Numbered from the stretch's first letter, positions 23,862 to 33,477 are shown. The stretch: DNA of 54,344 nucleotides from an uncultured Clostridia bacterium (GCA_947627985.1 CANQYD010000013.1:1-54344), one strand, 5' to 3'. Program-made: numbers and translations. Notes: generated by a model not told the origin, from the letters alone.

Positions 23862-24665
23862 ATGAAGAAATTTTTAGCTTTACTTCTTGCCGCCATGATG
23901 GTTCTTTCATTAGCAGCATGCGGCAATCCCGAATCTGCCGACGGCGATTCGGATAACAGCGACGATGCGGTTGTCGACAATGCCGGAGACAATGCCGAGA
24001 CCCCCGCGGACGGCGAGACCGCGGCAGTCATGACTCACGACGAATATGTCGCCGCGGCTGTCGATACCCCCGTCACCGTCGAGACCTATGTTCAGGCTAA
24101 GCAGTCCTGGTGGGAGGACAAGGCGACCGTTTACACTCAGGCTGAGGACGGCGCATACTTCCTCTACAACATGGCTTGCTCCGAAGAGGACTATGAAAAG
24201 CTCACCGTCGGCACCAAGATCAGAGTTTCGGGCTACAAGTCCGAGTGGTCGGGCGAGGTCGAGATCATCGACGCCACCTTTGAGATCATCGACGGCAATT
24301 ATGTCGCCGAGCCCCTTGATGTGACTTCCTTGCTCGGAAGCGACGATCTCATCAACCACCAGAACGAGCTTGTCGCCTTCAAGGGCATGACCGTCGAGGC
24401 TTCTCAGGACGCCGACGGCAACGACGTCGCCTTCCTCTACAATGACGACGGCTCGGGACAGGACGGCTCCGACCTTTACTTCAAGGTATCTCTCAACGGC
24501 ACCGCCTACACCTTCACCGTCGAGTCCTATCTCTGCGACAACACCACCGAGGTCTACAGCGCCGTAAAGAATCTTTCCATCGGCGACAAGATCGATCTGG
24601 AAGGCTTCCTCTACTGGTATAACGGCGTCAACCCGCATATCACCTCCGTCACCCCGGCAGCCTGA
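23862..24665 (+). CDS. lipoprotein with two OB-like domains, unknown function
   Basis: 267 residues. Signal peptide with lipobox LAAC (Cys20), an acidic linker rich in Asp, Asn and Gly (21-58), then two beta-rich halves. Residues 65-150 (VTVETYVQAKQSWWEDKATVY ... GTKIRVSGYKSEWSGEVEIID) and 155-267 (NELVAFKGMTVEAS ... GDKIDLEGFLYWYNGVNPHI) have the alternating pattern of OB folds; the pairing is an inference. Codons end in C far more than in the neighbours, which suggests high expression. Strong promoter, AAAGGAG site and terminator make it a single-gene unit. Confidence 0.82.
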   Translation: MKKFLALLLAAMMVLSLAACGNPESADGDSDNSDDAVVDNAGDNAETPADGETAAVMTHDEYVAAAVDTPVTVETYVQAKQSWWEDKATVYTQAEDGAYFLYNMACSEEDYEKLTVGTKIRVSGYKSEWSGEVEIIDATFEIIDGNYVAEPLDVTSLLGSDDLINHQNELVAFKGMTVEASQDADGNDVAFLYNDDGSGQDGSDLYFKVSLNGTAYTFTVESYLCDNTTEVYSAVKNLSIGDKIDLEGFLYWYNGVNPHITSVTPAA

Positions 24666-24685
24666 TAAGATCATTATGAATAAAA

Positions 24686-24716
24686 ACCGGAGCAACATTT
24701 ATGCCCCGGTTTTTTT
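24686..24716. terminator. bidirectional terminator
   Basis: Stem ACCGGAGC (24686-24693) / GCCCCGGT (24703-24710) with one mismatch, then six T. The A-run before it serves the minus-strand ATPase gene that ends at 24718. Confidence 0.8.
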
Positions 24717-24717
24717 A

Positions 24718-27315
24718 TTATTCTTTTTTCCCGAATATGACTTGCAGCAGCCCGCATACGGTCGGCACGGCTATTGAAAAAATCAGAGCCGGCAGCAGTT
24801 CATATAATCCCATCATGCTCGTGCTCATGACGTTTGAGAGCGCCGGGACGCTTATGCACGCCGCAAGCGCGAGGGCTGAGATCATCACCGAAACACACAG
24901 CGCCGGGTTTGAGAAGGGATTCATCGCAAACACGGATTTTTCCTCGCTTCGGCACTCAAAGACGTGGATAAGCTGGGAGACGATCAGCGTTAAAAGCGCC
25001 GCGGTCCTTGCGCATTCGAGGGTGAACCCGGTTCTGAGGTAGTACATGAAGCACCCGAGCGTGCACCCGCCGATTAAAATCCCCCTGATGATTATCCTCG
25101 CCGTCAGCCCGCCTCCCGCAAAGCTGCCGGAGAAGTCCTTCGGCTTCTTTTTCATGATCCCGTCCTCCGGCTTTTCAAGACCAAGCGCGACGGCGGGAAG
25201 CCCGTCGGTAACGAGGTTTACGAGCAAAATCTGTGCCGGCAGAAGCACCACCGGAAGCCCCATGACGATGGACAGAAACATCACCATGACCTCCCCGATG
25301 TTGCAGGATATGAGATACCTCACAAGCTTGCGGATATTTGAAAACACCGTCCTTCCCTGCTTTACGGCAAGGGTGAGGGTGGAGAAATCGTCGTCCAAAA
25401 GGATTATGTCAGCCGCCTGTTTTGCGACGTCGGTACCCGTCTTTCCCATCGCCACGCCGATGTCGGAAGCCTTGATCGCGGGTGCGTCGTTGACGCCGTC
25501 TCCCGTCATCGCGACGGTGTGACCCCGGGATTTGAGGGCGTTTACGATCCTCAGTTTATCCCCCGGCGTGACCCGAGCGTAGACGGCTATTCCGTCGGCT
25601 TCTTTGGAAAGCTGCCGATCGTCCATCATGTCGAGCTCTTCTTTTGATACCGCTCTCAGCCCGGGTCTTAAAATTCCCGCTTCTTTTGCTATCGCCGAGG
25701 CTGTGAGCAGGTGATCTCCCGTTATCATCACGACCTTGATACCGGCTCTGCGGCACTCCTTTACCGACCTAAGAGCCTCCTCCCTCGGGGCGTCCATCAT
25801 GCCGAAAAATCCGAGGAAAATTCTTCCTTCCGGCGATTCCTCAGCCGCCGCAAGAACCCTTAAAGCCCGCGCAGCCATGTCCTCATACCTATCCCTGAGC
25901 GCCTTTTTATCGGCATTTGAAAGCCGCCCGATACCGCTATCCGTCAGGATAAATCGGCACTCCCCGAGAACTATATCCGGCGCGCCTTTTGTGAATATTT
26001 TCACCCCCGCTCTTGTTCTGACCGTCGCGCTCATAAATTTTCTGTCGCTGTCAAAGGGATTTTCGGATATTTTCTCCGCGCCCGACCTATCCGCACCGCA
26101 CTTTTCGGCGGCAATCAAAAGAGCCGCTTCCGTCGGATCGCCGACGATATCAAAGCTCAGGCGGCTTTTTCGCTCGCGGTCGGAAGAGTCGGATTTTACC
26201 GGGATTATCTTTGCGTTCCCGCACAGAGCCCCGCACAGAAGCGTCTCGGACAGGGGATAGGGGAGGGAGGACAGATCCCTGCCGCCTTCGGTGATCTTCC
26301 CTTTAGCCGAGTACCCCGAGCCGCTGAGATTATAGATCCTGCCGCCCGAGAAAATCTCGGTGACGGTCATCTTGTTCTCGGTGAGGGTGCCGGTCTTGTC
26401 GGTGCAGATGACGGTGGTGCAGCCGAGCGTTTCGACCGAGTGGAGCCGATGGACGAGAGCGTTTTGCTTAAGCATTCGTCTGACTGCCAGCGCAAGCGAG
26501 ATGGTGACGGTCGCCGGCAGTCCCTCGGGGATAGCGGCTATTGCGATGGTTATGCCGGTCATCAGCATATCAAAAAGCGGCTCGCCCCGAAGAATTCCCG
26601 CAAGCGCAACGACGGCGCACACCGCGATGCATATCGCGCACAGCACCCCGCCGAGCCTTCCCAATTTGCGTTGCAGCGGAGTTTTTTGCTCCTCCTGATC
26701 TCCTATCATGCCGGACACGCTTCCCATCTGGGTCTTCATGCCGGTCTGCGTGACCTCGCACACCCCGCTACCCCGAACGCAGGAACAGCCCATGTAGAGC
26801 ATTCCGGGGTTGGGGGAGAGATCATCTTCGGAATATATTTCCTTTTTTACCGACCCCGACTCACCCGTCAGCGTCGCCTCGTCGCACATAAGCCCCGAAG
26901 CCTCTAAAATCTTCCCATCGGCAGGAATCCTGTCACCCGCCTCGACGGCAAATATATCCCCCGGCACGACTTCCTCGGCGTTTATCTCCCGCAAGACCCC
27001 GTCGCGGTAAACTTTAGCCGTCGGCGAAGTCAGCTTTTCGAGGGCTTCAAGAGTGCGCTCGGTCCGGTACTCCTGGATAAACCCCAAGACCGCGTCCATG
27101 ATCACGATGATGATGATCGTCACCGCGTCATAAATTTCCCCCATGAACGCCGAAACAGCCGTAGCGGCGAGGAGTATCATCACCATGACGTCCTTGAACT
27201 GTCCCGCAAAAATCTTCGCGGCTGACGCTTTTTTCTTGGATTTTAAGCGGTTGGGACCCGCTTCACGCATGATCTCGGCAGCTATATCGGAACTCAGTCC
27301 CGCGTATTTTGACAT
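24718..27315 (-). CDS. P-type cation ATPase, calcium-transporting (P2A) type
   Basis: 865 residues. N-terminal cation ATPase domain, actuator motif LTGES, phosphorylation site D306 in CTDKTGTLTENKM, and hinge TGDGVNDAPAIKASDIGVAMG. The membrane motif AIPEGLPATV in helix 4 and NLVTDGLPAVALGLE in helix 6 match Ca-ATPases of the SERCA/PMR1 group (yloB-like in Bacillus), so Ca2+ export is the best guess. About ten membrane helices. The ribosome site GGGGGAGA lies in the 3' arm of a hairpin at 27321-27364, five bases before the ATG. Confidence 0.93.
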   Translation of the reverse strand: MSKYAGLSSDIAAEIMREAGPNRLKSKKKASAAKIFAGQFKDVMVMILLAATAVSAFMGEIYDAVTIIIIVIMDAVLGFIQEYRTERTLEALEKLTSPTAKVYRDGVLREINAEEVVPGDIFAVEAGDRIPADGKILEASGLMCDEATLTGESGSVKKEIYSEDDLSPNPGMLYMGCSCVRGSGVCEVTQTGMKTQMGSVSGMIGDQEEQKTPLQRKLGRLGGVLCAICIAVCAVVALAGILRGEPLFDMLMTGITIAIAAIPEGLPATVTISLALAVRRMLKQNALVHRLHSVETLGCTTVICTDKTGTLTENKMTVTEIFSGGRIYNLSGSGYSAKGKITEGGRDLSSLPYPLSETLLCGALCGNAKIIPVKSDSSDRERKSRLSFDIVGDPTEAALLIAAEKCGADRSGAEKISENPFDSDRKFMSATVRTRAGVKIFTKGAPDIVLGECRFILTDSGIGRLSNADKKALRDRYEDMAARALRVLAAAEESPEGRIFLGFFGMMDAPREEALRSVKECRRAGIKVVMITGDHLLTASAIAKEAGILRPGLRAVSKEELDMMDDRQLSKEADGIAVYARVTPGDKLRIVNALKSRGHTVAMTGDGVNDAPAIKASDIGVAMGKTGTDVAKQAADIILLDDDFSTLTLAVKQGRTVFSNIRKLVRYLISCNIGEVMVMFLSIVMGLPVVLLPAQILLVNLVTDGLPAVALGLEKPEDGIMKKKPKDFSGSFAGGGLTARIIIRGILIGGCTLGCFMYYLRTGFTLECARTAALLTLIVSQLIHVFECRSEEKSVFAMNPFSNPALCVSVMISALALAACISVPALSNVMSTSMMGLYELLPALIFSIAVPTVCGLLQVIFGKKE

Positions 27316-27320
27316 AAAAA

Positions 27321-27364
27321 TCTCCCCCAGTCTGTCCTTTTAGGACAAGATATGCCGGGGGAGA
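27321..27364 (-). terminator. terminator of flavin reductase gene that also holds the ATPase ribosome site
   Basis: On the minus strand: arm TCTCCCCC (27364-27357), inner hairpin TGTCC/GGACA, arm GGGGGAGA (27328-27321), then five T and the ATPase ATG. It is a plausible intrinsic terminator for the upstream gene and at the same time masks the Shine-Dalgarno sequence of the ATPase gene. Confidence 0.65.
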
Positions 27365-27380
27365 AATTTTTATTACACTT

Positions 27381-27881
27381 TTAAGCTCTGTACGCCTTCA
27401 CGATCTCGCCGATGTAGATGGTGTGAAGGTCCTTTTGGGGATAATTTTTATTCAGCGTGCCGGGGTCGGTGAAGCACTTTTCAGCCATTTCCTGAGCGTA
27501 GAGTTTTTTGCATATGAGGACAAGATCAGCCTCTTCAAATGCCGCGGTGCCGTCGGTAAATAGGGGAGTGATCCCCGCTTCCTTCGGCTTGTCGTGATCC
27601 CTTCCCGAGACGGTCCCGCAGAGGTTTAACGCCTTTCTGTAACCCTTCGGGAAGAAGCTCAGGGTGAAATATTCCGCATTATCCACAAATTTTTTGGTAT
27701 ATCTCTGCGGTCGGATATAGCAGGTCGCGACAGGCTTGTTCCAGAGAATCCCCACGCCTCCCCAAGAAGCGGTCATGGTGTTGAATCCGCTCTCAGACCC
27801 GGCGGTTATGAGGCACCAGTCGCTGCCTATGCGCTCAAACGGGTTGAAACTGAGCCCCGAAATGTCAAATTCTTTTAGCAT
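27381..27881 (-). CDS. flavin reductase-like FMN-binding protein
   Basis: 166 residues of the flavin reductase-like domain family (Pfam PF01613), split-barrel FMN binding. Recognised parts: GSDWCLITAGSESGFNTMTASWGGVGILWNKPVATCYIRPQRYT (about 19-62) and FTLSFFPKGYRKALNLCGTVSGRDHDK. Clostridia carry many such small flavoproteins; the physiological substrate is not known. The ATG at 27881 is preceded by GAGGTGATATT. It lies between prs and the ATPase gene, 25 bases after prs, so it may be cotranscribed with it. Confidence 0.88.
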   Translation of the reverse strand: MLKEFDISGLSFNPFERIGSDWCLITAGSESGFNTMTASWGGVGILWNKPVATCYIRPQRYTKKFVDNAEYFTLSFFPKGYRKALNLCGTVSGRDHDKPKEAGITPLFTDGTAAFEEADLVLICKKLYAQEMAEKCFTDPGTLNKNYPQKDLHTIYIGEIVKAYRA

Positions 27882-27906
27882 AATATCACCTCGGAAAATT
27901 ATATGC

Positions 27907-29073
27907 TCACCTTCCGTCAGCGATGACGTGGCTGTGCTCCTCTAAAAGCTCCCTGATCTTCTCATGCGGGTCCAAAATATCGCTGACCGACATGTCGTGA
28001 TTTAACGCCGCGACGAAATACGACACATACTTCGAGCAATCGACGGGGTGGAACCACGGACGCGAAGAAAGCTCGGGGTTTAAGTAGCTTAAATTCGTGC
28101 CGTAAACTCCGGTGATCTTTCCCTGCGCGTATGCTTCGTCAAAGGGCTTGAGACCGTTTGTGAAGATGGGGTATGTCGCATATGCAAAAATCCTGCCCGC
28201 GTCTCTTGCCTTAAGTTCGTTTGCGATGTCAAGAACAGAATCCCCCGAGGAGATGATATCGTCGGCGATGAAGATATCCTTCCCCTTGACGTCGTTTCCC
28301 AGATATTCATGCGCTACTATCGGATTTCGACCGTTCACCACGACCGAATAATCCCGCCTCTTGTAAAACATTCCGAGATCGACCCCTAATACCGAGGCGT
28401 AGTACATATTCCTCGACATGGCGCCCTCATCGGGGGAGACGACCATGAAGCTGTCCTTAGATACGCTCAAAGAATCCACCGTGCGGATCAGAGCCTTTAA
28501 GACCTGATAGGAGGGGATTATGTTGTCAAAGCCCATCAGCGGCACGGCGTTCTGCACTCTCGGGTCGTGTGCGTCGAAGGTGAGGATATTTCCGACGCCC
28601 ATGGACTGAAGCTCCTGAAGCATCCATGCGCAGTCAAGTGATTCCCGGTAATTGCGCCTGTGCTGCCTCCCGCCGTAGAGTATCGGCATGATCACGTTTA
28701 TGCGGTGAGCCTTTCCTCCCGCAGCCTGAATGATCCTCTTTAAATCCTGATAGTGATCGTCGGGGGACATGTGGTTTTCGTGACCGAAGAGGGGATAGGT
28801 GCAGCTGTGGTTGCCGGTGTCGCAGATGATGAACAGATCCAGTCCTCTTACGGTGCTCTCGATCAGTGCCTTAGCGTCGCCCGACTGGAACCGGGGGCAC
28901 TTGCAGGGTATCAGGAAGGAATCGACGTCCTGACCCGACTGCCTTGCCCAAGTGACGAGATAGTCGTTGATCTTTGCGCCCAGCTCCTTAGCGCCGTCCA
29001 TTGCGATGATACCGAGCGGCGCCACGCTGAGATTAGGATTGAATACCTGCGCTGTCTTTCTTCTTTTTGTCAT
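27907..29073 (-). CDS. prs: ribose-phosphate pyrophosphokinase, long form
   Basis: 388 residues; makes PRPP from ribose 5-phosphate and ATP. The PRPP loop is DDIISSGDSVLDIA and the region TFDAHDPRVQNAVP corresponds to the usual DLHxxQIQGFF segment; the flexible-loop area reads YKRRDYSVVVNGRNP. Both key loops differ from the classical class I enzyme and the protein is about 70 residues longer. This variant occurs in other Clostridia, from memory. The ATG at 29073 is chosen because GGAGG lies five bases upstream; an in-frame ATG at 29085 overlaps that site. Confidence 0.88.
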   Translation of the reverse strand: MTKRRKTAQVFNPNLSVAPLGIIAMDGAKELGAKINDYLVTWARQSGQDVDSFLIPCKCPRFQSGDAKALIESTVRGLDLFIICDTGNHSCTYPLFGHENHMSPDDHYQDLKRIIQAAGGKAHRINVIMPILYGGRQHRRNYRESLDCAWMLQELQSMGVGNILTFDAHDPRVQNAVPLMGFDNIIPSYQVLKALIRTVDSLSVSKDSFMVVSPDEGAMSRNMYYASVLGVDLGMFYKRRDYSVVVNGRNPIVAHEYLGNDVKGKDIFIADDIISSGDSVLDIANELKARDAGRIFAYATYPIFTNGLKPFDEAYAQGKITGVYGTNLSYLNPELSSRPWFHPVDCSKYVSYFVAALNHDMSVSDILDPHEKIRELLEEHSHVIADGR

Positions 29074-29154
29074 AATAGCCTCCATTTTCCGGAAAATAAT
29101 ATATATTTTTCTATCCTCACCGTGAGGGATTATGAGCAGGAAAACAGTGGAAAG

Positions 29155-30411
29155 TCAGTAATTGTCACGTTTTTTCTTGAGCGCCCGCCGCACGTTGACA
29201 AACACCGTCGCCGCGACCAGTCCCACAAGGAAGAGCGGCACGAACCAGACGTTGGAGTTGTCGATCTTGAGCTGATTCCAGAGCGACTGCATATATGCTC
29301 CGGCTTCGTCCGAGAGGTTTATGAACACCTCGGTGTGCTCGGCTAAGAATTCGTCGGAGGGATATCTCTTCTCGTCGGCTTTTACGTCGTCGTCCAGAAG
29401 CTCATATGCCGCTGCGTTCGGCGTCGAATATCCGACGTAATCGCAGTTTGCAAGAGCCACCTCAGCCTCGCAGAGGAAGTTGATATACATCTCCGCGGCT
29501 TCCTTGTTCTCGGCGGTGGTGGGCACGCACATCGCGTCCACGAACCAGTTTGTGCCCTCTTTGGGGATCACATAGGTAAGGTCGGGATTGTCGTCGCACA
29601 TCGTCACCGCGTCGCCGACATAATAAGGACCGATGGCGGCGGAACCGCCCTCCAATTTATCAAAAATCTCGTCCATGACGTATCCCTGAACGATCTCCTT
29701 CTGATCCTTAAGAAGCGAAGCGCAGCGGTCGAGCTCTGCGGTGTTCTCGGTGTTCAAGCTGTAGCCGAGATACGCCTCCGCGATACCGAATGCGTCGCGC
29801 GGGTTGTTGAACATAAGGATATTTCCGGCGTATTTTTCGTCCCAGAGCGCACCCCAGGAGTCTATCTCGTCGTCGATCATCGTCGTGTTGTAGATGATGC
29901 AGACCATGCCCCACAAATAGGGCACCGAGTATTCATTTTCGGGATCGTACTGCGGATTTAAAAAGCTCGGCATGACGTTTGAAAGGTTCGGGATATTGTT
30001 ATAGTCGAGCTTTTGAAGCATTCCCTCCGAGATCATCTTCGAGATCATATAATCCGAGGGGATAACGATATCGTAAGCGGCGCCGCCGGAGAGAAGTTTT
30101 GAATACAGGGTCTCGTTTGAGGCGACGGTCTTATAGTTTACGGTGATCCCGGTGAGCGCCTCAAAGAGCTCGTTCACGTCCACCGATTCGTCGTCGTTTA
30201 TCGACATGTATTCGCCCCAGTTTGCGACGTTTAAGGTGATGTCCTGATCCGCAAGTTTTGAGTAATCATAATCTGAAAAGAGCTCGGGATCAAGTCCGAA
30301 TTCCTCCAAAACGGCGTCGCGATCGATAGGCTCCGATTCTGCGCCTTCACCGCAGGAGCAGAGAGAAAGGGTCATGACGAGCGCCAAAATTATCAAAATC
30401 AGCCTTTTCAT
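29155..30411 (-). CDS. potD: spermidine/putrescine-binding lipoprotein PotD with C-terminal membrane helix
   Basis: 418 residues. Lipobox LCSC with Cys20. The polyamine-binding domain (about 50-370) shows LNVANWGEYMS, DIVIPSDYMISKMISEGMLQKLD, YSVPYLWGMVCIIYN and GAAYDIVIPS-type elements of PotD. As in the sugar-binding protein at 22192, the chain ends in a hydrophobic helix (about 386-405, VWFVPLFLVGLVAATVFVNV) and a basic tail RRALKKKRDNY. Last gene of potABCD; its start overlaps potC by four bases. Confidence 0.95.
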   Translation of the reverse strand: MKRLILIILALVMTLSLCSCGEGAESEPIDRDAVLEEFGLDPELFSDYDYSKLADQDITLNVANWGEYMSINDDESVDVNELFEALTGITVNYKTVASNETLYSKLLSGGAAYDIVIPSDYMISKMISEGMLQKLDYNNIPNLSNVMPSFLNPQYDPENEYSVPYLWGMVCIIYNTTMIDDEIDSWGALWDEKYAGNILMFNNPRDAFGIAEAYLGYSLNTENTAELDRCASLLKDQKEIVQGYVMDEIFDKLEGGSAAIGPYYVGDAVTMCDDNPDLTYVIPKEGTNWFVDAMCVPTTAENKEAAEMYINFLCEAEVALANCDYVGYSTPNAAAYELLDDDVKADEKRYPSDEFLAEHTEVFINLSDEAGAYMQSLWNQLKIDNSNVWFVPLFLVGLVAATVFVNVRRALKKKRDNY

Positions 30412-31241
30412 CTTCTTGAGCCCGCCTCCTTTACCGCGGCTCTTGAAAGAGCCATCTCCCGGCGGAGTTTGCGGTTTTCAAGAATATTCTTGACGACCAA
30501 TATCGTCGCGATGACGACAAAGATTATCGCCGAGAGGGCGTTTATCTTCGGGGAGACTTTGACCCTCGTCATCGACTCAATCGTGACGGAAAGGGTCTCG
30601 ACGTTGGTGCCGGAGGTGAAATATGACACTACGAAGTCGTCCACGGAATATGTCAGAGCCATCAGGAAGCCGGAGAATATGCCGGGCATGATCTCGGGAA
30701 TGACGGCTTTGAAGAATGCCTGTCTCGGGTTGCAGCCGAGGTCCTGAGCGGCTTCGACGAGGTTCGGATTCATCGCCCGCAGCTTCGGCAGGACGTTGTA
30801 GATGACGTAGGGCACATCAAAACTTATGTGCGCCAAAATCAGCGTCGCAAAGCCGAACTGGAAGCCGGAATGCGTCACAAAGAAGCGGAACAAAATCATC
30901 AGCGAGATACCCATGATGATCTCGGGGTTGATGACCGGGATATATGTCGCGCCCATCAGAATGCTCTTTGAAAATTTTCCCATCGAGTGGATACCGAGAG
31001 CCGCCATCGTCCCTAAAACCGTCGCCAGAACCGAAGCCGCAAGCGCGACTATGACGGTATTCAAAAGCGACGTCAGAATTCTCTCGTCCCTGAAAAGATC
31101 GGCATACCAGTGCAGGGTAAAGCCGGTCCAGTTGGCTCTTGATTTAGATTGGTTGAAAGAGAATACAATAAGCACCAAAATCGGCAGATAGAGGAAAATG
31201 TACAGGATATACATGTAAATTTTTGAGGAGATACTTTTCAC
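30408..31241 (-). CDS. potC: spermidine/putrescine ABC permease PotC
   Basis: 277 residues, six membrane helices. The EAA loop is LVEAAQDLGCNPRQAFFKAVIPEIMPGIFSGFLMALTYSVDDFVVSYF, which includes the Asp-rich end typical of PotC. It forms the membrane channel with PotB and is driven by PotA. It overlaps potB by four bases at its start and potD by four bases at its end, so the operon is tightly coupled. Confidence 0.95.
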   Translation of the reverse strand: MKSISSKIYMYILYIFLYLPILVLIVFSFNQSKSRANWTGFTLHWYADLFRDERILTSLLNTVIVALAASVLATVLGTMAALGIHSMGKFSKSILMGATYIPVINPEIIMGISLMILFRFFVTHSGFQFGFATLILAHISFDVPYVIYNVLPKLRAMNPNLVEAAQDLGCNPRQAFFKAVIPEIMPGIFSGFLMALTYSVDDFVVSYFTSGTNVETLSVTIESMTRVKVSPKINALSAIIFVVIATILVVKNILENRKLRREMALSRAAVKEAGSRR

Positions 31242-32050
31242 AGCGCAACGTCCTCCTCTGATCCGAATTGGTTAAAGAGGCTCATCATGAAGAGCACGAT
31301 GATCATAAGTACGAGCGCCATCGCCGAGCCTAAGTGCGGGTTATAGGAGTTGCCCGAAAACTGCATTTCGATGATGTCGCCGATGAGGTCGTTTGTGCCT
31401 CCGCCGAGCATTCTTGAGATGATGAACGTCGATACCGACGGCACAAAGACCGCAATCACCCCGGTCGATATACCCGGCATGGAAAGCGGCAGAAGTACCT
31501 TTCTGACGAGCCTTATCTTGTTTGAGCCGAGGTCCTGAGCGGCTTCTATGACCGACTGATCTATCTTCACCATGACCGAGTAGAGCGGAAGTATCATGAA
31601 CGGCAGGTAGTTATAAACCATGCCCAGAATGACCGCCCCCGAGTTGTTGATGAGCTGATAGGGACCGAGACCGATCATTCCTAAAAGCCTGTTGATGACG
31701 CCGTTTTGCTCCAAAAGCGTCATCCAAGCGTAGGTTCTTAAGAGAAAGTTTATCCACATCGGAACCATCAGCAAAACCACGAGGGTAGACTGGTTGATTC
31801 TGTTAGCCCGGGAGATGATATATGCCGCCGGGAAGGCGATTATCAGGCAGATGACGGTAGCCGCGATAGCAAAGAGTATCGAGCGGAAGAGCACAGCCAT
31901 ATAGTCCGACATCGCGAAGATGTTTTCAAGGGTGATCTTTCCGTCCTGATTTGTGAAGGCAAAGCCTATCACAAGCGCGAGGGGGACGACGGTGAATATA
32001 AGCACCCATACGACATAGGGTATAGCAAGAGCACGGGAAGCCTTCATCAC
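31238..32050 (-). CDS. potB: spermidine/putrescine ABC permease PotB
   Basis: 270 residues, six membrane helices. Recognised parts: [27 protein letters not shown] at the N-terminus, [22 protein letters not shown], and the EAA loop [27 protein letters not shown]. PotB and PotC make the heterodimeric polyamine channel of the inner membrane. The ATG at 32050 overlaps the potA stop by four bases. Confidence 0.95.
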   Translation of the reverse strand: MMKASRALAIPYVVWVLIFTVVPLALVIGFAFTNQDGKITLENIFAMSDYMAVLFRSILFAIAATVICLIIAFPAAYIISRANRINQSTLVVLLMVPMWINFLLRTYAWMTLLEQNGVINRLLGMIGLGPYQLINNSGAVILGMVYNYLPFMILPLYSVMVKIDQSVIEAAQDLGSNKIRLVRKVLLPLSMPGISTGVIAVFVPSVSTFIISRMLGGGTNDLIGDIIEMQFSGNSYNPHLGSAMALVLMIIVLFMMSLFNQFGSEEDVAL

Positions 32051-33093
32051 TCAGCCTCCGACTTGTGCATGATGTGGATATCCTCCGGAGTCAGCGTCAT
32101 GCCGATGATCGAACCGACAGCCTCGCTTCTTGTCGATTGGATTATCCACTTATAGCCGAGGGCGTCTACGGTTATCTCATAGTGCACGCCCTTGAATACG
32201 ACGTTTTCGACGACGCCGACGATGGCGCCCTCATTCTGCGGGACGACCTTTATATCCTCCGGTCTGATGACGACGTCAACGAGCTCATTAGAGCCGAAGC
32301 CCTTGTCGACGCAGACGAAGTCCTTGCCCGCAAATTCCACCAAGAAGTCCTTTTTCATAATGCCGTCGATGATGTTCGACTCGCCGATAAAGTCGGCTAC
32401 AAAGGCGTTCTTGGGTTCGTTGTAGATGTCCTGAGGAGTGCCTATCTGCTGGATCATTCCGTCCCGCATAACGACGACGGTGTCCGACATCGTCAGGGCT
32501 TCCTCCTGATCGTGCGTCACATAAATGAAAGTAATTTCCAGGTCCTGCTGCATTCTCTTCAGCTCTATCTGCATGTCCTTGCGCAGTTTAAGGTCCAAAG
32601 CTCCCAAAGGTTCATCAAGTAAAAGAACCTTCGGACGGTTGACCAAAGCCCTTGCGATCGCGATCCTCTGCTGCTGTCCGCCCGAGAGGGAATTTATCGA
32701 CCGCTTTTCATATCCGCGCATATTGACGAGCTCCAGCATTTCCTCCACCCTCGACTGTATCTCGCTCTCGGGGAGTTTTTGAATCCTTAACCCGAACGCG
32801 ATGTTTTCAAAGATGTTTAAATGCGGGAAAAGCGCGTACTTCTGGAATACGGTGTTGACCTGCCGCTTATGGGGAGGAAGATTTTTGATATTAACACCGT
32901 TAAAAAATAGCTCACCGCTTGCCATTTCGGCGAAGCCCCCGATGATTCGCAGAGTTGTGGTTTTCCCGCAACCCGACGGTCCCAGCAGAGTCACGAACTG
33001 CTTGTCGATGATGTCGAGGCTTATGGACTTGAGGATTTGTTCCCCGTCATACTCAACAACAGCGTTTCGTAAACTGATGATAGTATTTTCCAA
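32047..33093 (-). CDS. potA: spermidine/putrescine ABC ATPase PotA
   Basis: 348 residues. Walker [10 protein letters not shown] (about 38-46), Q-loop [17 protein letters not shown], signature [16 protein letters not shown], Walker [14 protein letters not shown]-loop YVTHDQEEA. The C-terminal TOBE domain (about 265-348) contains [11 protein letters not shown]. The start is TTG at 33093, directly after an in-frame TAA; no ATG fits. GGAG lies 13 bases upstream, rather far, so translation may be weak. First gene of the polyamine importer operon. Confidence 0.94.
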   Translation of the reverse strand: MENTIISLRNAVVEYDGEQILKSISLDIIDKQFVTLLGPSGCGKTTTLRIIGGFAEMASGELFFNGVNIKNLPPHKRQVNTVFQKYALFPHLNIFENIAFGLRIQKLPESEIQSRVEEMLELVNMRGYEKRSINSLSGGQQQRIAIARALVNRPKVLLLDEPLGALDLKLRKDMQIELKRMQQDLEITFIYVTHDQEEALTMSDTVVVMRDGMIQQIGTPQDIYNEPKNAFVADFIGESNIIDGIMKKDFLVEFAGKDFVCVDKGFGSNELVDVVIRPEDIKVVPQNEGAIVGVVENVVFKGVHYEITVDALGYKWIIQSTRSEAVGSIIGMTLTPEDIHIMHKSEAE

Positions 33094-33157
33094 TTACTTT
33101 CTTTGTCTCCTTCTTTTCTGAAAATTTTTTTGAGATCGGCAACCCGACCCACCACTA

Positions 33158-33185
33158 ATTATAATATAAATTTCAAAAATTTCAA
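33158..33185 (-). promoter_or_regulatory. promoter of potABCD
   Basis: On the minus strand: TTGAAA (33185-33180), 16-bp spacer, TATAAT (33163-33158). Confidence 0.75.
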
Positions 33186-33278
33186 TAGAAAAAATCAAGT
33201 TTTTCATTTTCAACAAAAAACGACTTTTAAGGGGTCCCGCTTTATAAAAATTCATCAATTTTTTAGTGCTCAAAGTGG

Positions 33279-33307
33279 TTGAAATTTTCGGGGAGATAGT
33301 GTATAAT
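33279..33307 (+). promoter_or_regulatory. promoter of the murD-dnaE operon
   Basis: TTGAAA (33279-33284), 17-bp spacer, TATAAT (33302-33307). It leaves a leader of about 165 bases before murD. Confidence 0.8.
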
Positions 33308-33477
33308 ATATCTTGGGCGATTTCGGGAAGATAAATATTCCGAAAAAAGGAATTTGGGAAAATTTTGTCTTAATTAGGTGAAAAAACTACCGCAAACCCC
33401 CGAATCAAGCCGTTTTATCAACATTTCAACAGAGTTTTCAACATTTTTTACACTCATATACGGAAAGGACGCTTTTT
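33308..33477 (+). other. AT-rich leader of murD
   Basis: No gene and no recognisable riboswitch. It contains TTATCAACA (33415-33423) and TTTTCAACA (33435-33443), 20 bases apart, and the ribosome site GGAAAGGA just before murD. Otherwise I see nothing definite. Confidence 0.4.

Noticed and set aside
33415-33443. DnaA-box-like pair TTATCAACA and TTTTCAACA upstream of murD
   Set aside because: Each deviates from TTATCCACA, only two sites are present and the region is AT-rich; chance is likely. No replication genes of an origin are near.
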